From Shewanella intestini (lineage in GTDB: Bacteria; Pseudomonadota; Gammaproteobacteria; Enterobacterales; Shewanellaceae): a stretch of DNA of 64,000 bases. Below are positions 10,266-19,800 of the stretch, in pieces. The notes under the pieces are model-generated. The model was not told the DNA's origin. It did no database searches and saw nothing but the letters and a program-made list of their open reading frames with translations. The DNA lies in assembly GCF_018221465.1 (NCBI RefSeq), contig NZ_JAAIKR010000005.1, forward strand, positions 124,001-188,000. The letters are read 5' to 3'. Position 1 is the stretch's first letter. Each line of letters begins with the position of its first letter. Position numbers and translations under genes: made by a program.

Positions 10266-10567
10266 TTGTTCCGTCTCTTGATTGGTGTGCGTGTCATCGC
10301 TTTTGCTCAAAAAGCATCGTCATTTATTCTTTGTCACAAAAATCATGAATGGGGTTAAACGGTCCTATCTTTTGTTTGTTAAATTATATTCTCACGCATT
10401 TTATTAGCAGTAATATTTATCATCTCTAATGTATCTATCATTATAAATGGCCTTTTAAACGGGAGATAATTCAATCTAAAAAGAAACTATTAACAAATTT
10501 ATCTAGATATTCTAAGAATATTAGGTAATTTGCAGCATTATTTACGGTAATAACAATATGTGGGGGG
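10266..10567. other. AT-rich convergent spacer
   Basis: About 300 bases lie between the ends of zapC and the small minus-strand gene. I see no clear terminator hairpin, RNA gene or reading frame with a ribosome binding site. Confidence 0.3.
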
Positions 10568-10882
10568 TTATTTTTTTAATTGCCACATTATATTGATAAC
10601 TTCTTGATAACTGATTTTGTAACTTCGCGATAAATTAATTACTTTAGTTTTAAACGTCTGAATCAATTCTTGTTTTCTCATATCCTCTTGCATTTCAGTC
10701 ACCATTTCATCGACGGCGGCTTGCAAAACTTGCATACGTTTAAAACTGTAACCTAAACCTGATAAATACTCTTTCATTTGTTTGATGTTTCTGGCTTGAT
10801 CAAGACTACCCGTGGTTTTGTTTTCGTAATTTAGTTCATCAAATGCATGAATTATATCGTTTAAATCGATTTTTTTATCCAT
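10568..10882 (-). CDS. Small helical protein of unknown function
   Basis: I do not recognise this 104-residue protein. It is charged and appears mostly alpha-helical, with a likely coiled-coil segment around residues 45-75. It has no signal peptide, membrane segment or cysteine. The C-terminal part (SRSYKISYQEVINIMW) could form a short helix-turn-helix, but this is weak. GGAC stands about seven bases before the ATG. It is a lone minus-strand gene in an AT-rich patch between two plus-strand groups. Codon use is not obviously foreign. It is probably a real gene, restricted to close relatives. Confidence 0.55.
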   Translation of the reverse strand: MDKKIDLNDIIHAFDELNYENKTTGSLDQARNIKQMKEYLSGLGYSFKRMQVLQAAVDEMVTEMQEDMRKQELIQTFKTKVINLSRSYKISYQEVINIMWQLKK

Positions 10883-11004
10883 TATACGTCCATATGTGCT
10901 GTTTTAACTTTATTAGTTAAATAAAAAGTAAAAGTGAATAGAAAGTTGGTTGCTGATATTGTTTAATATCAATAATTAACCATCTTATAAGGCAAGGAGC
11001 AAAG

Positions 11005-11499
11005 ATGCTAGATTTACTACCTGATTTATTTGATCAATATGCAGATGATTTACAATTAGTATCACTACATTGGCAATCATTTGGGCTGAAAAGTGTCTTT
11101 CACGGTCAAGTGGTGACAGTCAGTTGCTTTGAGGATAACTCCAAAGTAAAACAACTGCTTGCATCGCCAGGTAAAGGTAGAGTGCTTGTTGTTGATGGTA
11201 AAGGGTCAATGAATAAAGCATTATTGGGTGACTTGATTGCCAAAAGCGCAATTGATAATCAATGGGAAGGTATAATTATACGCGGCTGTATAAGAGACGT
11301 AGCAACAATTAATACTTTGAATTTAGGTGTTAAAGCTTTAGGGACGCACCCAATCAAAACCGAGAAATTTGACAAAGGCTCAGTGAATATTGCCTTGAAA
11401 ATTGGACAAGTAACAATCACACCCGAAATGTACATTTATGCCGATCTTAATGGCGTTGCAGTTAGTCATAAAGCGCTAGATATAACAAATTTGAGCTAA
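11005..11499 (+). CDS. RraA-family protein
   Basis: The 164-residue protein has the RraA fold: FHGQVVTVSCFEDN near residues 33-46, RVLVVDGKGS near 59-68, and GIIIRGCIRD near 92-101. It is similar in length and layout to RraA, which binds RNase E and inhibits mRNA decay. The same fold includes oxaloacetate decarboxylases and hydroxy-methyl-oxoglutarate aldolases that use a GxxxRD metal site, and GCIRD here resembles that site. Sequence alone does not choose between the roles. It departs from E. coli RraA after residue 105. GGCAAGGAGC precedes the ATG. It lies just upstream of the AsmA-family gene. Confidence 0.75.
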   Translation: MLDLLPDLFDQYADDLQLVSLHWQSFGLKSVFHGQVVTVSCFEDNSKVKQLLASPGKGRVLVVDGKGSMNKALLGDLIAKSAIDNQWEGIIIRGCIRDVATINTLNLGVKALGTHPIKTEKFDKGSVNIALKIGQVTITPEMYIYADLNGVAVSHKALDITNLS

Positions 11500-11532
11500 A
11501 ATTGAATTAACTCACAACACAAGGATGATGTA

Positions 11533-13368
11533 ATGAAAGTAATTAAGTGGTTTTTAGCTGCAGCACTATTGGTGGTGGTGAGTGTCGTGGTATTCATCAC
11601 CCAATTTTTTGATCTAAATGATTATAAGCCGCAAATAATTGATGCCGTTAAGCAACAAACAGGCAGAAATATGCAAATCAACCAAGATTTAAGTTGGAGT
11701 TTTTTCCCAACTATTGGGATTAATTTGGGTGGCATAGTGTTAGCAAACCCTGAGACGGTTAAACCAACTGACATGGTTAAAGTCAATAAGGTCGTTGCTA
11801 GTGTGGCTTTTATGCCGCTTTTAAGCCAAAAGATTGAAGTTAAAGAGCTTACCCTCGATGGCTTAGTCGTTAATATTGTCAATCGTAATGATGGAACTAC
11901 GAGTTTTGATGGGCTGACTCAAACTAATAAAAACCAGCATACTGCCCCAACTGATAACAAACCAACCAAGACTAATTTTGAGTTATCAAATATTTACATT
12001 GGTGGAATTAATATCACTAATACTCAAATTAATTTGTTTGATGAAAGAACTGACACTCAACAAAGTTTCAATTTATCATCGCTAACTGTCGGTGAGTTTG
12101 CATTAGGACAAAAAGCGGATTTTTCTTTTGAATTTAATGCATCTCTTCCTGAAATGCAGGTCACTTCAGTCGGTAATGGTGAGCTATTAGTAGATCAACG
12201 CGCTGAGATCATTAATATCAATAATCTTAAGATAGAAAAAACCGTTACAGGGCCTAAATTACCAAATCAAAAAGTGACTGCCCAAGTGTTAAGCAACTTG
12301 AGTGTTAATACTAAGCAACAACAACTCACGTTACATTTAACCGCGTTAGACATCGATGCAATAAGTGGTAAAGGCGATATAGCTGTTAATTATGGTAATA
12401 GCATACCTGCGATTGATATCAACTTAGCCTTTAATGATATTGATGTTAATCCTTATTTGCAGTCGGCAGAAAAGTCTAACAGTACTCAACAAACGCCTAC
12501 ATCGAATTCAGCAAGTAAAATTGAACCTGATTTAAGCGTATTAAAAACCGTTGATGTGGATGTTAAATTAACTGCTAAGTCGATTAAAGCCGACAAGCTG
12601 GTTACGCAAAACTGGGATATGGTCGCTTCAGTCAAGAAAGGGGTGTTGAAATTAACCCAGTTAAATGCCGACATTTATCAAGGCCGTTTAACCACTTCGG
12701 CATTACTTGATGGCAGAACAAAAGTGCCGAGTTATCAATTTGACGTTAACCTTGATGGCGTGCAGTTTAGGCCGCTTTTGACCGATGCCTCAGAAATAGA
12801 CATGTTGTCGGGTAAAGCTAAATTTGCAGTAAAGGGCAAAGGCAGTAGTTTGATTGTGGATAACATAAAAAAAACACTCAATGCAGATGGCAATTTTACC
12901 ATTGCAGATGGCAGCTTATATGGGGTTAATATTCCTCAAATGATTAGAAACGCCAAACAAACGCTGACAGGTAAAGGGGCTAGCAATGATAATTCACAAG
13001 AATTAAAAACAGACTTCACCAGTTTGACTGGTTCATTTAATTTGAACAATGCGGTAGTTAGTAATCCCGATTTGGCGATGGCATCACCCTTATTACGAAT
13101 AAGTGGTAAGGGAACTGCCAATATCGATTCACAAACCATAGAATATGCGTTGACGACACGTGTTGTGGGCTCGTTGTCAGGACAAACTGAGCAAACGGAT
13201 GACTCGTTAGCGGGTATTGATATTCCATTAACCATAACTGGAACTTTTGCAGAGCCTAAATTTGGCTTAGATACCGATGCCTTGTTTAAGGCTAAATTAA
13301 AGCAAGAAACCGACAAAGCAAAAGATAAACTTAAAGACAGCTTATTGAAAAAGTTAGGTGGTTTTTAA
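11533..13368 (+). CDS. AsmA-family envelope protein
   Basis: The 611-residue protein has one N-terminal membrane helix (about 3-24), then the characteristic DLNDYKPQIIDAVKQQTGR segment (about 29-47). A long periplasmic beta-rich region follows, and the conserved AsmA C-terminal block around residues 420-580 contains GKGTANIDSQTIEY. AsmA-like proteins are bridge-like lipid transporters thought to move phospholipid between inner and outer membrane. A low-complexity Ser/Thr/Gln linker lies at about 310-335. The C-terminus is lysine-rich (KAKLKQETDKAKDKLKD). AAGGATGATGT lies before the ATG. It follows the RraA-family gene by 33 bases, probably in one transcript. Confidence 0.88.
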   Translation: MKVIKWFLAAALLVVVSVVVFITQFFDLNDYKPQIIDAVKQQTGRNMQINQDLSWSFFPTIGINLGGIVLANPETVKPTDMVKVNKVVASVAFMPLLSQKIEVKELTLDGLVVNIVNRNDGTTSFDGLTQTNKNQHTAPTDNKPTKTNFELSNIYIGGINITNTQINLFDERTDTQQSFNLSSLTVGEFALGQKADFSFEFNASLPEMQVTSVGNGELLVDQRAEIININNLKIEKTVTGPKLPNQKVTAQVLSNLSVNTKQQQLTLHLTALDIDAISGKGDIAVNYGNSIPAIDINLAFNDIDVNPYLQSAEKSNSTQQTPTSNSASKIEPDLSVLKTVDVDVKLTAKSIKADKLVTQNWDMVASVKKGVLKLTQLNADIYQGRLTTSALLDGRTKVPSYQFDVNLDGVQFRPLLTDASEIDMLSGKAKFAVKGKGSSLIVDNIKKTLNADGNFTIADGSLYGVNIPQMIRNAKQTLTGKGASNDNSQELKTDFTSLTGSFNLNNAVVSNPDLAMASPLLRISGKGTANIDSQTIEYALTTRVVGSLSGQTEQTDDSLAGIDIPLTITGTFAEPKFGLDTDALFKAKLKQETDKAKDKLKDSLLKKLGGF

Positions 13369-13394
13369 TTTTTAAGAGAACAATTGACAAATAA

Positions 13395-13424
13395 AAATCA
13401 GACTCAAATGAGTCTGATTTTTTT
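13395..13424. terminator. Bidirectional terminator between asmA-like gene and mltD
   Basis: Arms AAATCAGACTC and GAGTCTGATTT are closed by a 4-base loop, with T on the plus-strand side and A on the other. The hairpin sits between two convergent genes and can serve both. Confidence 0.88.
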
Positions 13425-13437
13425 ATTGTAGGAAAAA

Positions 13438-14976
13438 TTAACTGTTGGTTAATCTTAACGTTAAGGTTTGGCCAGGTTGGATGTATTTTTTATTTTCTAA
13501 TCCATTCCACTTAATTAAATTTTGAACGGTTACCTTGTATTTGTTGGCAATCCTATTAAGTGAATCACCAGATTTAACTTGGTATTGCAAAATTTTGCTG
13601 TTGTTATCTTGGTTTGGATAGACAACTAAGCTTCTACCAATCGATAACGCTTGATCTTTGTGTAAATTGTTCCATTGAGTCAGTTGTGCAACTCGAATAT
13701 CAAATCGACGTGCAATCTTCCACAAAGAGTCACCTGAACGTACTTTATAGGTCACTTTGCGTTTGACATCATTGTGCTCAAGTGTGTGCTTTGCGGTTAA
13801 TGCAACATTGTTAATATTGAGCATTTCACCATTTGAAGCAACCGGAATAATTAAATGCTTTCCTGCAATAATGTTGTTATTTTTTAAGCCATTGTTACTG
13901 CGAATAATGCTGGAAGTGATATTAAATTGTTTTGCAATTACGCTAAGACTGTCGCCAGGTTGAATTTGATAGCGTAACCAATTAATTCTTTCAGCTGGAT
14001 CAAGTTGTTCTAATTTCCTTTTAAAACCGGCAACTTTATCGCTGGGTAATAATAATTGATGTGGCCCTGAAGGAGGTGTTGCCCAGCTTTTTAGACCTGC
14101 ATTAAGTTTTTTGATGTCGTTAACCGATACATCGGCTAAGTCTGCGGCGAGGTTTAAATCTAGCTGACTTCCAATATCAACCACTTTTATACTAGGCTGA
14201 TTAATAATGGGATACAGATGTTGACCATTATTGTTGGCATGCTTAATTACATCAGCTAAAGCGAGCAGTTGTGGTACATACCGTGAAGTTTCGCGCGGTA
14301 ATGACAACGACCAAAAATCAACAGGTTTGCCTTTAGCTTTATTACGTTTTATGGCATTAAACACACGACCTTCGCCAGTATTATATGCTGCTACAGCATA
14401 TAACCAGTTGTGTCCCATTTTGGCGTATAAATATTCTAATAAATCGAGTGCTGCATTCGTTGAAGCTATTACGTCACGTCTGCCGTCGTACCACCAATCT
14501 GAGCGCACACCAAAGGTTTTGGCGGTTGGCGCGGTTAATTGCCATAACCCAGAAGCATGCATGCCTGAATATGCATGGGTATCAAATGCACTTTCAATGA
14601 TAGGTAGTAAAGCAATCTCAAGAGGTAAGCCACGACGCTCTACTTCTTCAACAATATAATGCATATAAGGCGCAGCACGCTGAGACACTATTTCAAGATG
14701 CTTAGGGTTGTTTAAATACCATTGACGGTATTGATTAACTAATTTTTTATCAGGTACAGCTAAATGAAATCCATTTGCCATACGCTGCCAAACATCAGTG
14801 ACTTCAGCAACATGTTGTTGAACCGCTTCAACATTATCTGCTTGAAGAGAAGTCGATTTGACACTAATTACGGCTGCATTGGTTTTAGTTGTTGTAGTAT
14901 CAGGGCTTGTAGTGAGGCTTTGACAGCCACTAATCGCAAATAAACTTCCTAAAACAAGAGTCGATCTAAGTTTCAT
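13438..14976 (-). CDS. mltD: Membrane-bound lytic murein transglycosylase D
   Basis: MltD cleaves the glycan strands of peptidoglycan, leaving anhydro-muramic ends, from the inner face of the outer membrane. The 512-residue form starts with a lipoprotein signal, with lipid cysteine C18 in AISGC. The SLT domain holds the catalytic glutamate E128 in PIIESAF, followed by SGLWQL and AAYNTGEGRV. Three LysM peptidoglycan-binding repeats fill the C-terminus, each with a (P/S)GDSL motif. E. coli MltD has two, so three is within family variation. A longer frame opens 54 bases upstream, but it would bury the lipoprotein signal. AAGGA lies about ten bases before the ATG used here. Confidence 0.95.
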   Translation of the reverse strand: MKLRSTLVLGSLFAISGCQSLTTSPDTTTTKTNAAVISVKSTSLQADNVEAVQQHVAEVTDVWQRMANGFHLAVPDKKLVNQYRQWYLNNPKHLEIVSQRAAPYMHYIVEEVERRGLPLEIALLPIIESAFDTHAYSGMHASGLWQLTAPTAKTFGVRSDWWYDGRRDVIASTNAALDLLEYLYAKMGHNWLYAVAAYNTGEGRVFNAIKRNKAKGKPVDFWSLSLPRETSRYVPQLLALADVIKHANNNGQHLYPIINQPSIKVVDIGSQLDLNLAADLADVSVNDIKKLNAGLKSWATPPSGPHQLLLPSDKVAGFKRKLEQLDPAERINWLRYQIQPGDSLSVIAKQFNITSSIIRSNNGLKNNNIIAGKHLIIPVASNGEMLNINNVALTAKHTLEHNDVKRKVTYKVRSGDSLWKIARRFDIRVAQLTQWNNLHKDQALSIGRSLVVYPNQDNNSKILQYQVKSGDSLNRIANKYKVTVQNLIKWNGLENKKYIQPGQTLTLRLTNS

Positions 14977-15117
14977 TAAACAAACAATCCTTGGGTCACT
15001 GAGTAACGCATTTGGTATATAAAATTGCATTACATATTTGTTAATTGGCGCAGCATTGTAGAGGATTTTTGTTCTAAAGTCTTTTCCATTGATGTATGAC
15101 TAGTTCGCATTTGTGGA

Positions 15118-15903
15118 TTAAAAGCTATCTTTTAATAACCGCAGTTGAGTAAATACCTCGAGCTTATCAACATTTTGCTTTACTTGTGTTAGCTGTAAGC
15201 AGTGCTGAATGTGTTGATTATCTGTGCGCAAAAACGGGTTTATTTGTTTTTCTAGTCCTATCGTTGATGGAAGGGTGGAAATACCTTGTTGGCGCAAGCC
15301 AGTTACGCGTTGCTGATAATCAACAAGTGCATTGTTCAATGGGTCAATATGCAGGGCAAAATCAAGGTTTGCTTGTGTGTACTCATGGGCACAATACACT
15401 TGTGTATTATCATCAAGTGAAGCTAATCGCTGCAAACTCTGATGCATCTGCAGTGCATTGCCTTCAAACAAACGCCCGCAACCACCACTAAATAGCGTAT
15501 CACCACAAAATAGTTTGTCTTCTATGTGGTAACAAATGTGATCCAGAGTATGACCTGGGGTTTTGTATGCCTTAATGATGAGATCTATTCCTGTTAAGTG
15601 GATTTGTTTAGTGTCATTATCATTAAATGAAATAGGGAAAGAAATATTGGCAATATTGTTGTTATCAGGCCCATAAACATGTAACTGCTGTCGGTGCAAT
15701 CGGCACAACTCATTAATGCCACCTGTATGGTCGTGATGATGATGCGTGATTAAAATGCCTGTTAATGTTAGGTGCGGGTGCTTAGCAAGGTATGTTGTTA
15801 CGGCTTGCGCATCTCCAGGGTCGACAACATAAGCCAACTTATTGTGCTCGATTAGCCAGATATAGTTATCATTAAATGCAGGTATGGTATGTATTGTTAG
15901 CAT
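15118..15903 (-). CDS. gloB: Hydroxyacylglutathione hydrolase (glyoxalase II)
   Basis: GloB hydrolyses S-lactoyl-glutathione to lactate and glutathione, the second step of methylglyoxal detoxification. The 261-residue metallo-beta-lactamase-fold protein has the THHHHDHTGG metal site at about residues 53-62, PGHTLDHI, CGDTLFSGGCGR, and CAHEYT. The longest frame adds 16 residues, but MLTIHTIPAFNDNYIW is the family N-terminus. It is divergent from the methyltransferase gene, with 83 bases between the starts. The order gloB / methyltransferase / rnhA / dnaQ is the same as in E. coli. Confidence 0.95.
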   Translation of the reverse strand: MLTIHTIPAFNDNYIWLIEHNKLAYVVDPGDAQAVTTYLAKHPHLTLTGILITHHHHDHTGGINELCRLHRQQLHVYGPDNNNIANISFPISFNDNDTKQIHLTGIDLIIKAYKTPGHTLDHICYHIEDKLFCGDTLFSGGCGRLFEGNALQMHQSLQRLASLDDNTQVYCAHEYTQANLDFALHIDPLNNALVDYQQRVTGLRQQGISTLPSTIGLEKQINPFLRTDNQHIQHCLQLTQVKQNVDKLEVFTQLRLLKDSF

Positions 15904-15986
15904 ATTTTTGGATTTTAATTGGTGATACCTTAGAGTAACGTAACCGAACAAAAATATCAGTATTTGCGAAGAAAGGGAGGTTGTTA

Positions 15987-16739
15987 GTGCCGGATAAACC
16001 GAATCATTGGCAACAATTTCATGATGGTGAAATGATTAAAAACGCCATTGAACGACAACTAAAACCATGGTGGCCACGTGTCTTTGGTTACCACTTACTT
16101 AAACTCGGTGCGCTTAGCGCACAAGTTTCAAGTTTGCATTGTAGTGTATCCCGTCATTACAGCATGTTCGATAGCAACTGCGATAACCATCTTCCTGATG
16201 CACATGCTGACCTGCATCATTTACCTGTTAACACTAAATCAATTGATTCATTGTTAAGTGTGTTTAACTTAGAATATGAAACCGATCCCTATCAAGTTCT
16301 TCGAGAAATGGATCGTGTATTAATTAGTGGTGGTTATTTGTTTTTAATCGGCTTTAATCCAGTGAGTCCATTATTTTTAGGTAAGTTACTACCTAAATGT
16401 CAAACTCAATTACCTTGGTGTGGGCAGTTTTTTATGCCTTCTAGAATTAAAGATTGGCTTGGTTTGTTAGGTTATCAAATCCAAAGTGATGAACGCTTTA
16501 TGTTTGATTCATTACTCACTAAAAGACCTAATATGCTGCGAATGCAAGATAAATTGCAGCATTGGTTGCCTAATGTCGGTGGCGTATATTTAATTGTTGC
16601 TAAAAAAGTTGATATTCCGCTTAGCCGAATAAGACAAAATCAAGAGCAAAAAACAACGCCTTGGGCCACAGCACCAAGTGCGGGTAGAAATGTAAATTAT
16701 GAGCAATTAAATAAACACGATAGGAAAACAATAGATTAA
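15987..16739 (+). CDS. SAM-dependent methyltransferase, YafS-like
   Basis: The 250-residue class I methyltransferase resembles E. coli YafS and sits in the same place between gloB and rnhA. The usual glycine-rich motif I is poorly kept at the N-terminal end. Clearer are the motif IV-like [23 protein letters not shown] and the post-motif [17 protein letters not shown]. The substrate is unknown. A TTG at 15981 opens the frame, but AAAGGGAGG ends six bases before the GTG at 15987, which is the better start. Its stop overlaps the stop of rnhA on the other strand by four bases. Confidence 0.8.
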   Translation: MPDKPNHWQQFHDGEMIKNAIERQLKPWWPRVFGYHLLKLGALSAQVSSLHCSVSRHYSMFDSNCDNHLPDAHADLHHLPVNTKSIDSLLSVFNLEYETDPYQVLREMDRVLISGGYLFLIGFNPVSPLFLGKLLPKCQTQLPWCGQFFMPSRIKDWLGLLGYQIQSDERFMFDSLLTKRPNMLRMQDKLQHWLPNVGGVYLIVAKKVDIPLSRIRQNQEQKTTPWATAPSAGRNVNYEQLNKHDRKTID

Positions 16740-17212
16740 GATTGGGCTTGATAGCCTTCATCTATGGTTTTAGGTTTTGCTTCTGCTGCATCACGGGCTA
16801 ATTTATCACAGCGTTCATTTTCTGTATGGCCAGAGTGACCTTTAACCCAATGCCAGTCGATAGCATGTGCTGCAATTGCTTTATCAAGTCTTTGCCATAA
16901 ATCAACGTTTTTGACATTTTGTTTGGCCTTGGTTTGCCAGCCATTTTTCTTCCAACCGTGAATCCAGGAGGTGATTCCTTGCCGCATATATTGGCTGTCT
17001 GAGGTGAGGGTAATTTTGCAAGGTTCAAATAGTGCTTCAAGTGCCACGATAGGAGCCAACAGCTCCATACGATTATTGGTCGTTAAATTGAAACCACCAG
17101 CAAGTTCTTTTACGTGATGCCTGTATTTCATCACCACTCCAAATCCACCAGGCCCTGGGTTGCCCAAGCATGAACCATCAGTAAAAATATGAACATGTTT
17201 AAGTTGGTTCAT
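16736..17212 (-). CDS. rnhA: Ribonuclease HI
   Basis: RnhA cuts the RNA strand of RNA-DNA hybrids, removing primers and R-loops. The 158-residue protein shows the complete catalytic set: D12 in [15 protein letters not shown]50 in NNRMELLA, D72 in SDSQY and D136 in ERCDKLA. Length is that of E. coli RNase HI. The frame can be extended by 15 residues, but the start chosen gives the family N-terminus. It is divergent from dnaQ with 74 bases between them, an arrangement shared with E. coli, so both promoters must lie in that short spacer. Confidence 0.97.
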   Translation of the reverse strand: MNQLKHVHIFTDGSCLGNPGPGGFGVVMKYRHHVKELAGGFNLTTNNRMELLAPIVALEALFEPCKITLTSDSQYMRQGITSWIHGWKKNGWQTKAKQNVKNVDLWQRLDKAIAAHAIDWHWVKGHSGHTENERCDKLARDAAEAKPKTIDEGYQAQS

Positions 17213-17286
17213 CAAATTGATACCATAGACTAAAAATGAAATTATACTTTTTTTCAAATCATTTTGTTAATTGAGATCCCCCATTA

Positions 17287-18015
17287 ATGAATATTATTTC
17301 CAGTGCAAGTCGTCAGATCATTCTTGATACTGAAACCACAGGCATGAATCAGGCTGGTGGCCCAGTATATATTGGCCATCGAATTATCGAAATTGGTTGT
17401 GTTGAGGTGATTAACCGTAAACTGACCGGACGCACTTATCATCAATACGTCAACCCTGGTCAATTAATTGATGAAGAAGCAATTCAAGTCCACGGAATTA
17501 CTGACGAACGTGTTGCTAATGAACCTCGTTTTCATCAAATTGCGCAAGATTTTATCGATTTTATTGATGGCGCAGAAATTGTTGCACATAACGCGAGTTT
17601 CGACGTCAGCTTTATGGATCACGAATTTTCTAAGCTACAACCGAAAGGGCCTGTCACTAAAGACATTTGTTCGATTTTAGACAGTTTAGCTATAGCTAAA
17701 CAATTGCACCCGGGGCAAAAAAATAACCTCGATGCATTATGTAAACGTTATGGCATAGATAATTCACGTCGTACTTATCATGGCGCATTACTCGACGCTG
17801 AAATTTTAGCTGATGTGTATTTGTTCATGACTGGCGGGCAAATAAAATTCAATTTATCCAGAGACAAAGCGGGGCAAGATAACGGGGTTGTAAGTAAACT
17901 AGATACATCAGGATTAAATCTTAAAGTGATCGCTGCATCGGCCGATGAATTAATATCACATGAACAAAGACTTGATCTGGTTGCTAAGTCTGGAAAATGT
18001 CTCTGGCGGGGTTAA
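17287..18015 (+). CDS. dnaQ: DNA polymerase III epsilon subunit (proofreading exonuclease)
   Basis: DnaQ is the 3'-5' proofreading exonuclease of the replicative polymerase. The 242-residue protein has the three Exo motifs: D14 and E16 in ILDTETTG, HNASFDVSFMD, and RTYHGALLDAEILADVY with the catalytic His and Asp. The C-terminal tail after about residue 185 is the part that binds the polymerase alpha subunit in E. coli. It is divergent from rnhA. The downstream membrane-protein gene starts 11 bases after the stop. Confidence 0.96.
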   Translation: MNIISSASRQIILDTETTGMNQAGGPVYIGHRIIEIGCVEVINRKLTGRTYHQYVNPGQLIDEEAIQVHGITDERVANEPRFHQIAQDFIDFIDGAEIVAHNASFDVSFMDHEFSKLQPKGPVTKDICSILDSLAIAKQLHPGQKNNLDALCKRYGIDNSRRTYHGALLDAEILADVYLFMTGGQIKFNLSRDKAGQDNGVVSKLDTSGLNLKVIAASADELISHEQRLDLVAKSGKCLWRG

Positions 18016-18025
18016 TCCAAATATA

Positions 18026-19369
18026 ATGTCATTGTCTCTATCTTCATTTTTTAAGCCTCGAATACTGGCTTGCATTTTTTATGGGGTATTTTGCATTCAC
18101 TTGTTATTAGTCAATGTTGCCCAAGCCTCAACAAAAAAGATGGTAAATACCGCATCAACTGCAGCTGAATTACAAAATCGCTTTAGAATTGATTTTATGG
18201 TCGATAGCATGACTTTGGTAATACAACGTCAATTTGGTTCTGCACCTGTCGTAGTTGTGTTACCTGATGGCTCAAAATGGTATTCATCTCGTCATCCCAA
18301 AAATGTTAAATGGGTAGATGGTGTTTCAGGAGACATGATTTACATTGAAAAACCAATGCCGGGACCATGGCAATTACTTGGGCAAATAGTACCTGGTTCT
18401 GAAATTAAAAAAGTGTCAAAAATGAAAATTGAGGTTGAGCCGTTTCCTCAGCCATTGTTTAAGGGAGAGCGTTTAAAAGTTCATGCTAAATTGATTGGCG
18501 ATGACAAAATGATCACCATTCCCGGTTTACGTTATATGGTTGAATGGACGACTCGGTTGGTTAGTATGCACAAAAGTGACGACGATAATTATGCCACAGG
18601 GATTGTCATTGCCGGTAAGTATCAAGATAACGGGGAAGGGCTTGATGAGCGCCCAGATGACGGCGTTTTTACTGGTGAAACGAACTTAGACCAACCTACA
18701 GGTGATTATAAATTACAGGTTACTGCTCGTAATAACATTTTTACCCGCGACTTTACCATGCCATTTACGCTTTCAAAGCAACCAATCAACGCTAAGGTGA
18801 TACCCTCTGAAGATGCGCAATCTGGACAATGGACGTTAGAATTGTCCATTACCGATGCTGTAAAACTGGCAGAAACGCATTTTCATTTTCAAATGATAGG
18901 CCCTGCTGGACTCAATCTACCGATCTCAGTACTAGATATGACTGATACCACCATGAGAGTGGCTTTACCCAAAGTGGTGGAATACGGCAGCTACCGCATT
19001 AAAGGCAATGCAGTTAGTACTACTGATAAAGGTAGAGAAATCTATATTGATTTACATGAAATGTTTTTTAATTACTTACGACCACCAGAGCCGCCTCCGT
19101 CGGCGGAAGAACTTGCAGCTAAAGCAGCAGCAAAAGCCGCAATTGCTGAAGAAAAAGCCCGGAAAAATGCAATTTTTTGGATAATAACTGTTAATGTTAG
19201 TATGTTATTACTGGGTCTTATTTTATTGGTTATTTGGCGTAAAAAGCAAAGCTTGTCTAAAGCATTAGCTGTTGCTGAATTAAAAATGGCGCAAGAAAAA
19301 AATCAAAATAGCAGTAATAGAAAAGATGATTTAGATGATATTGATCTTTCTATTCCTGACGATAATTAA
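18026..19369 (+). CDS. TIGR03503-family membrane-anchored protein
   Basis: The 447-residue protein resembles the uncharacterised TIGR03503 family of Shewanella, Vibrio and relatives. It has an N-terminal signal or membrane helix (about 11-35), a large extracytoplasmic beta-rich region with a DGVFTGETNL-type segment typical of choice-of-anchor or CARDB-like proteins, an alanine- and lysine-rich helix near 365-380, and a C-terminal membrane helix (about 382-404). A charged cytoplasmic tail ends in a run of Asp. The layout recalls BatD-like proteins, but this is only a resemblance. The longest frame starts inside dnaQ at 17960; the ATG at 18026 gives a proper signal sequence and avoids the overlap. 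Confidence 0.7.
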   Translation: MSLSLSSFFKPRILACIFYGVFCIHLLLVNVAQASTKKMVNTASTAAELQNRFRIDFMVDSMTLVIQRQFGSAPVVVVLPDGSKWYSSRHPKNVKWVDGVSGDMIYIEKPMPGPWQLLGQIVPGSEIKKVSKMKIEVEPFPQPLFKGERLKVHAKLIGDDKMITIPGLRYMVEWTTRLVSMHKSDDDNYATGIVIAGKYQDNGEGLDERPDDGVFTGETNLDQPTGDYKLQVTARNNIFTRDFTMPFTLSKQPINAKVIPSEDAQSGQWTLELSITDAVKLAETHFHFQMIGPAGLNLPISVLDMTDTTMRVALPKVVEYGSYRIKGNAVSTTDKGREIYIDLHEMFFNYLRPPEPPPSAEELAAKAAAKAAIAEEKARKNAIFWIITVNVSMLLLGLILLVIWRKKQSLSKALAVAELKMAQEKNQNSSNRKDDLDDIDLSIPDDN

Positions 19370-19427
19370 TATTTATTTAAAATTGAACAAAAAATAGCTA
19401 AACGACTTAAATATAATCAAAAAATAG

Positions 19428-19456
19428 TTGACGATGTGTAGCGACAACTTTATTAT
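19428..19456 (+). promoter_or_regulatory. Sigma-70 promoter of the tRNA-Asp pair
   Basis: TTGACG (19428-19433) and TATTAT (19451-19456) are 17 bases apart. The -10 box ends 15 bases before the first tRNA, which suits a stable-RNA promoter. Confidence 0.75.
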
Positions 19457-19471
19457 TTATCGCACTTGAGT

Positions 19472-19548
19472 GGAGCGGTAGTTCAGTTGGTTAGAATACC
19501 GGCCTGTCACGCCGGGGGTCGCGGGTTCGAGTCCCGTCCGCTCCGCCA
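19472..19548 (+). tRNA. tRNA-Asp (GTC)
   Basis: This 77-base tRNA has the acceptor pair GGAGCGG/CCGCTCC, anticodon GTC at 19506-19508, a GGTTCGAGTCC T-arm, and an encoded CCA end. It is the first of two identical copies. Confidence 0.97.
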
Positions 19549-19592
19549 ATCAGGTGAATAATATTAACAAATAGTCGATATTAAAAGAATTT

Positions 19593-19669
19593 GGAGCGGT
19601 AGTTCAGTTGGTTAGAATACCGGCCTGTCACGCCGGGGGTCGCGGGTTCGAGTCCCGTCCGCTCCGCCA
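19593..19669 (+). tRNA. tRNA-Asp (GTC), second copy
   Basis: This tRNA is identical over all 77 bases to the copy 44 bases upstream, including the encoded CCA. The two are probably processed from one transcript that ends at the hairpin just downstream. Confidence 0.97.
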
Positions 19670-19676
19670 AAAAATT

Positions 19677-19706
19677 AAGCCCTTGTTATAATGCAAGGGC
19701 TTTTTT
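19677..19706 (+). terminator. Terminator of the tRNA-Asp transcript
   Basis: Arms AAGCCCTTG and CAAGGGCTT with an 8-base loop are followed by T6. The hairpin starts eight bases after the second tRNA. Confidence 0.9.
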
Positions 19707-19800
19707 GTTGCAATTTTTTGCTGTTGAATTACAAAGAAACAGTATTTTGATTTTTCATTAATTTGGAACAATTAATATAAGTGCCATTAGTTAACATGGC

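Noticed and set aside
14231-14659. 142-residue frame opposite mltD
   Set aside because: Shadow of the conserved mltD coding sequence.
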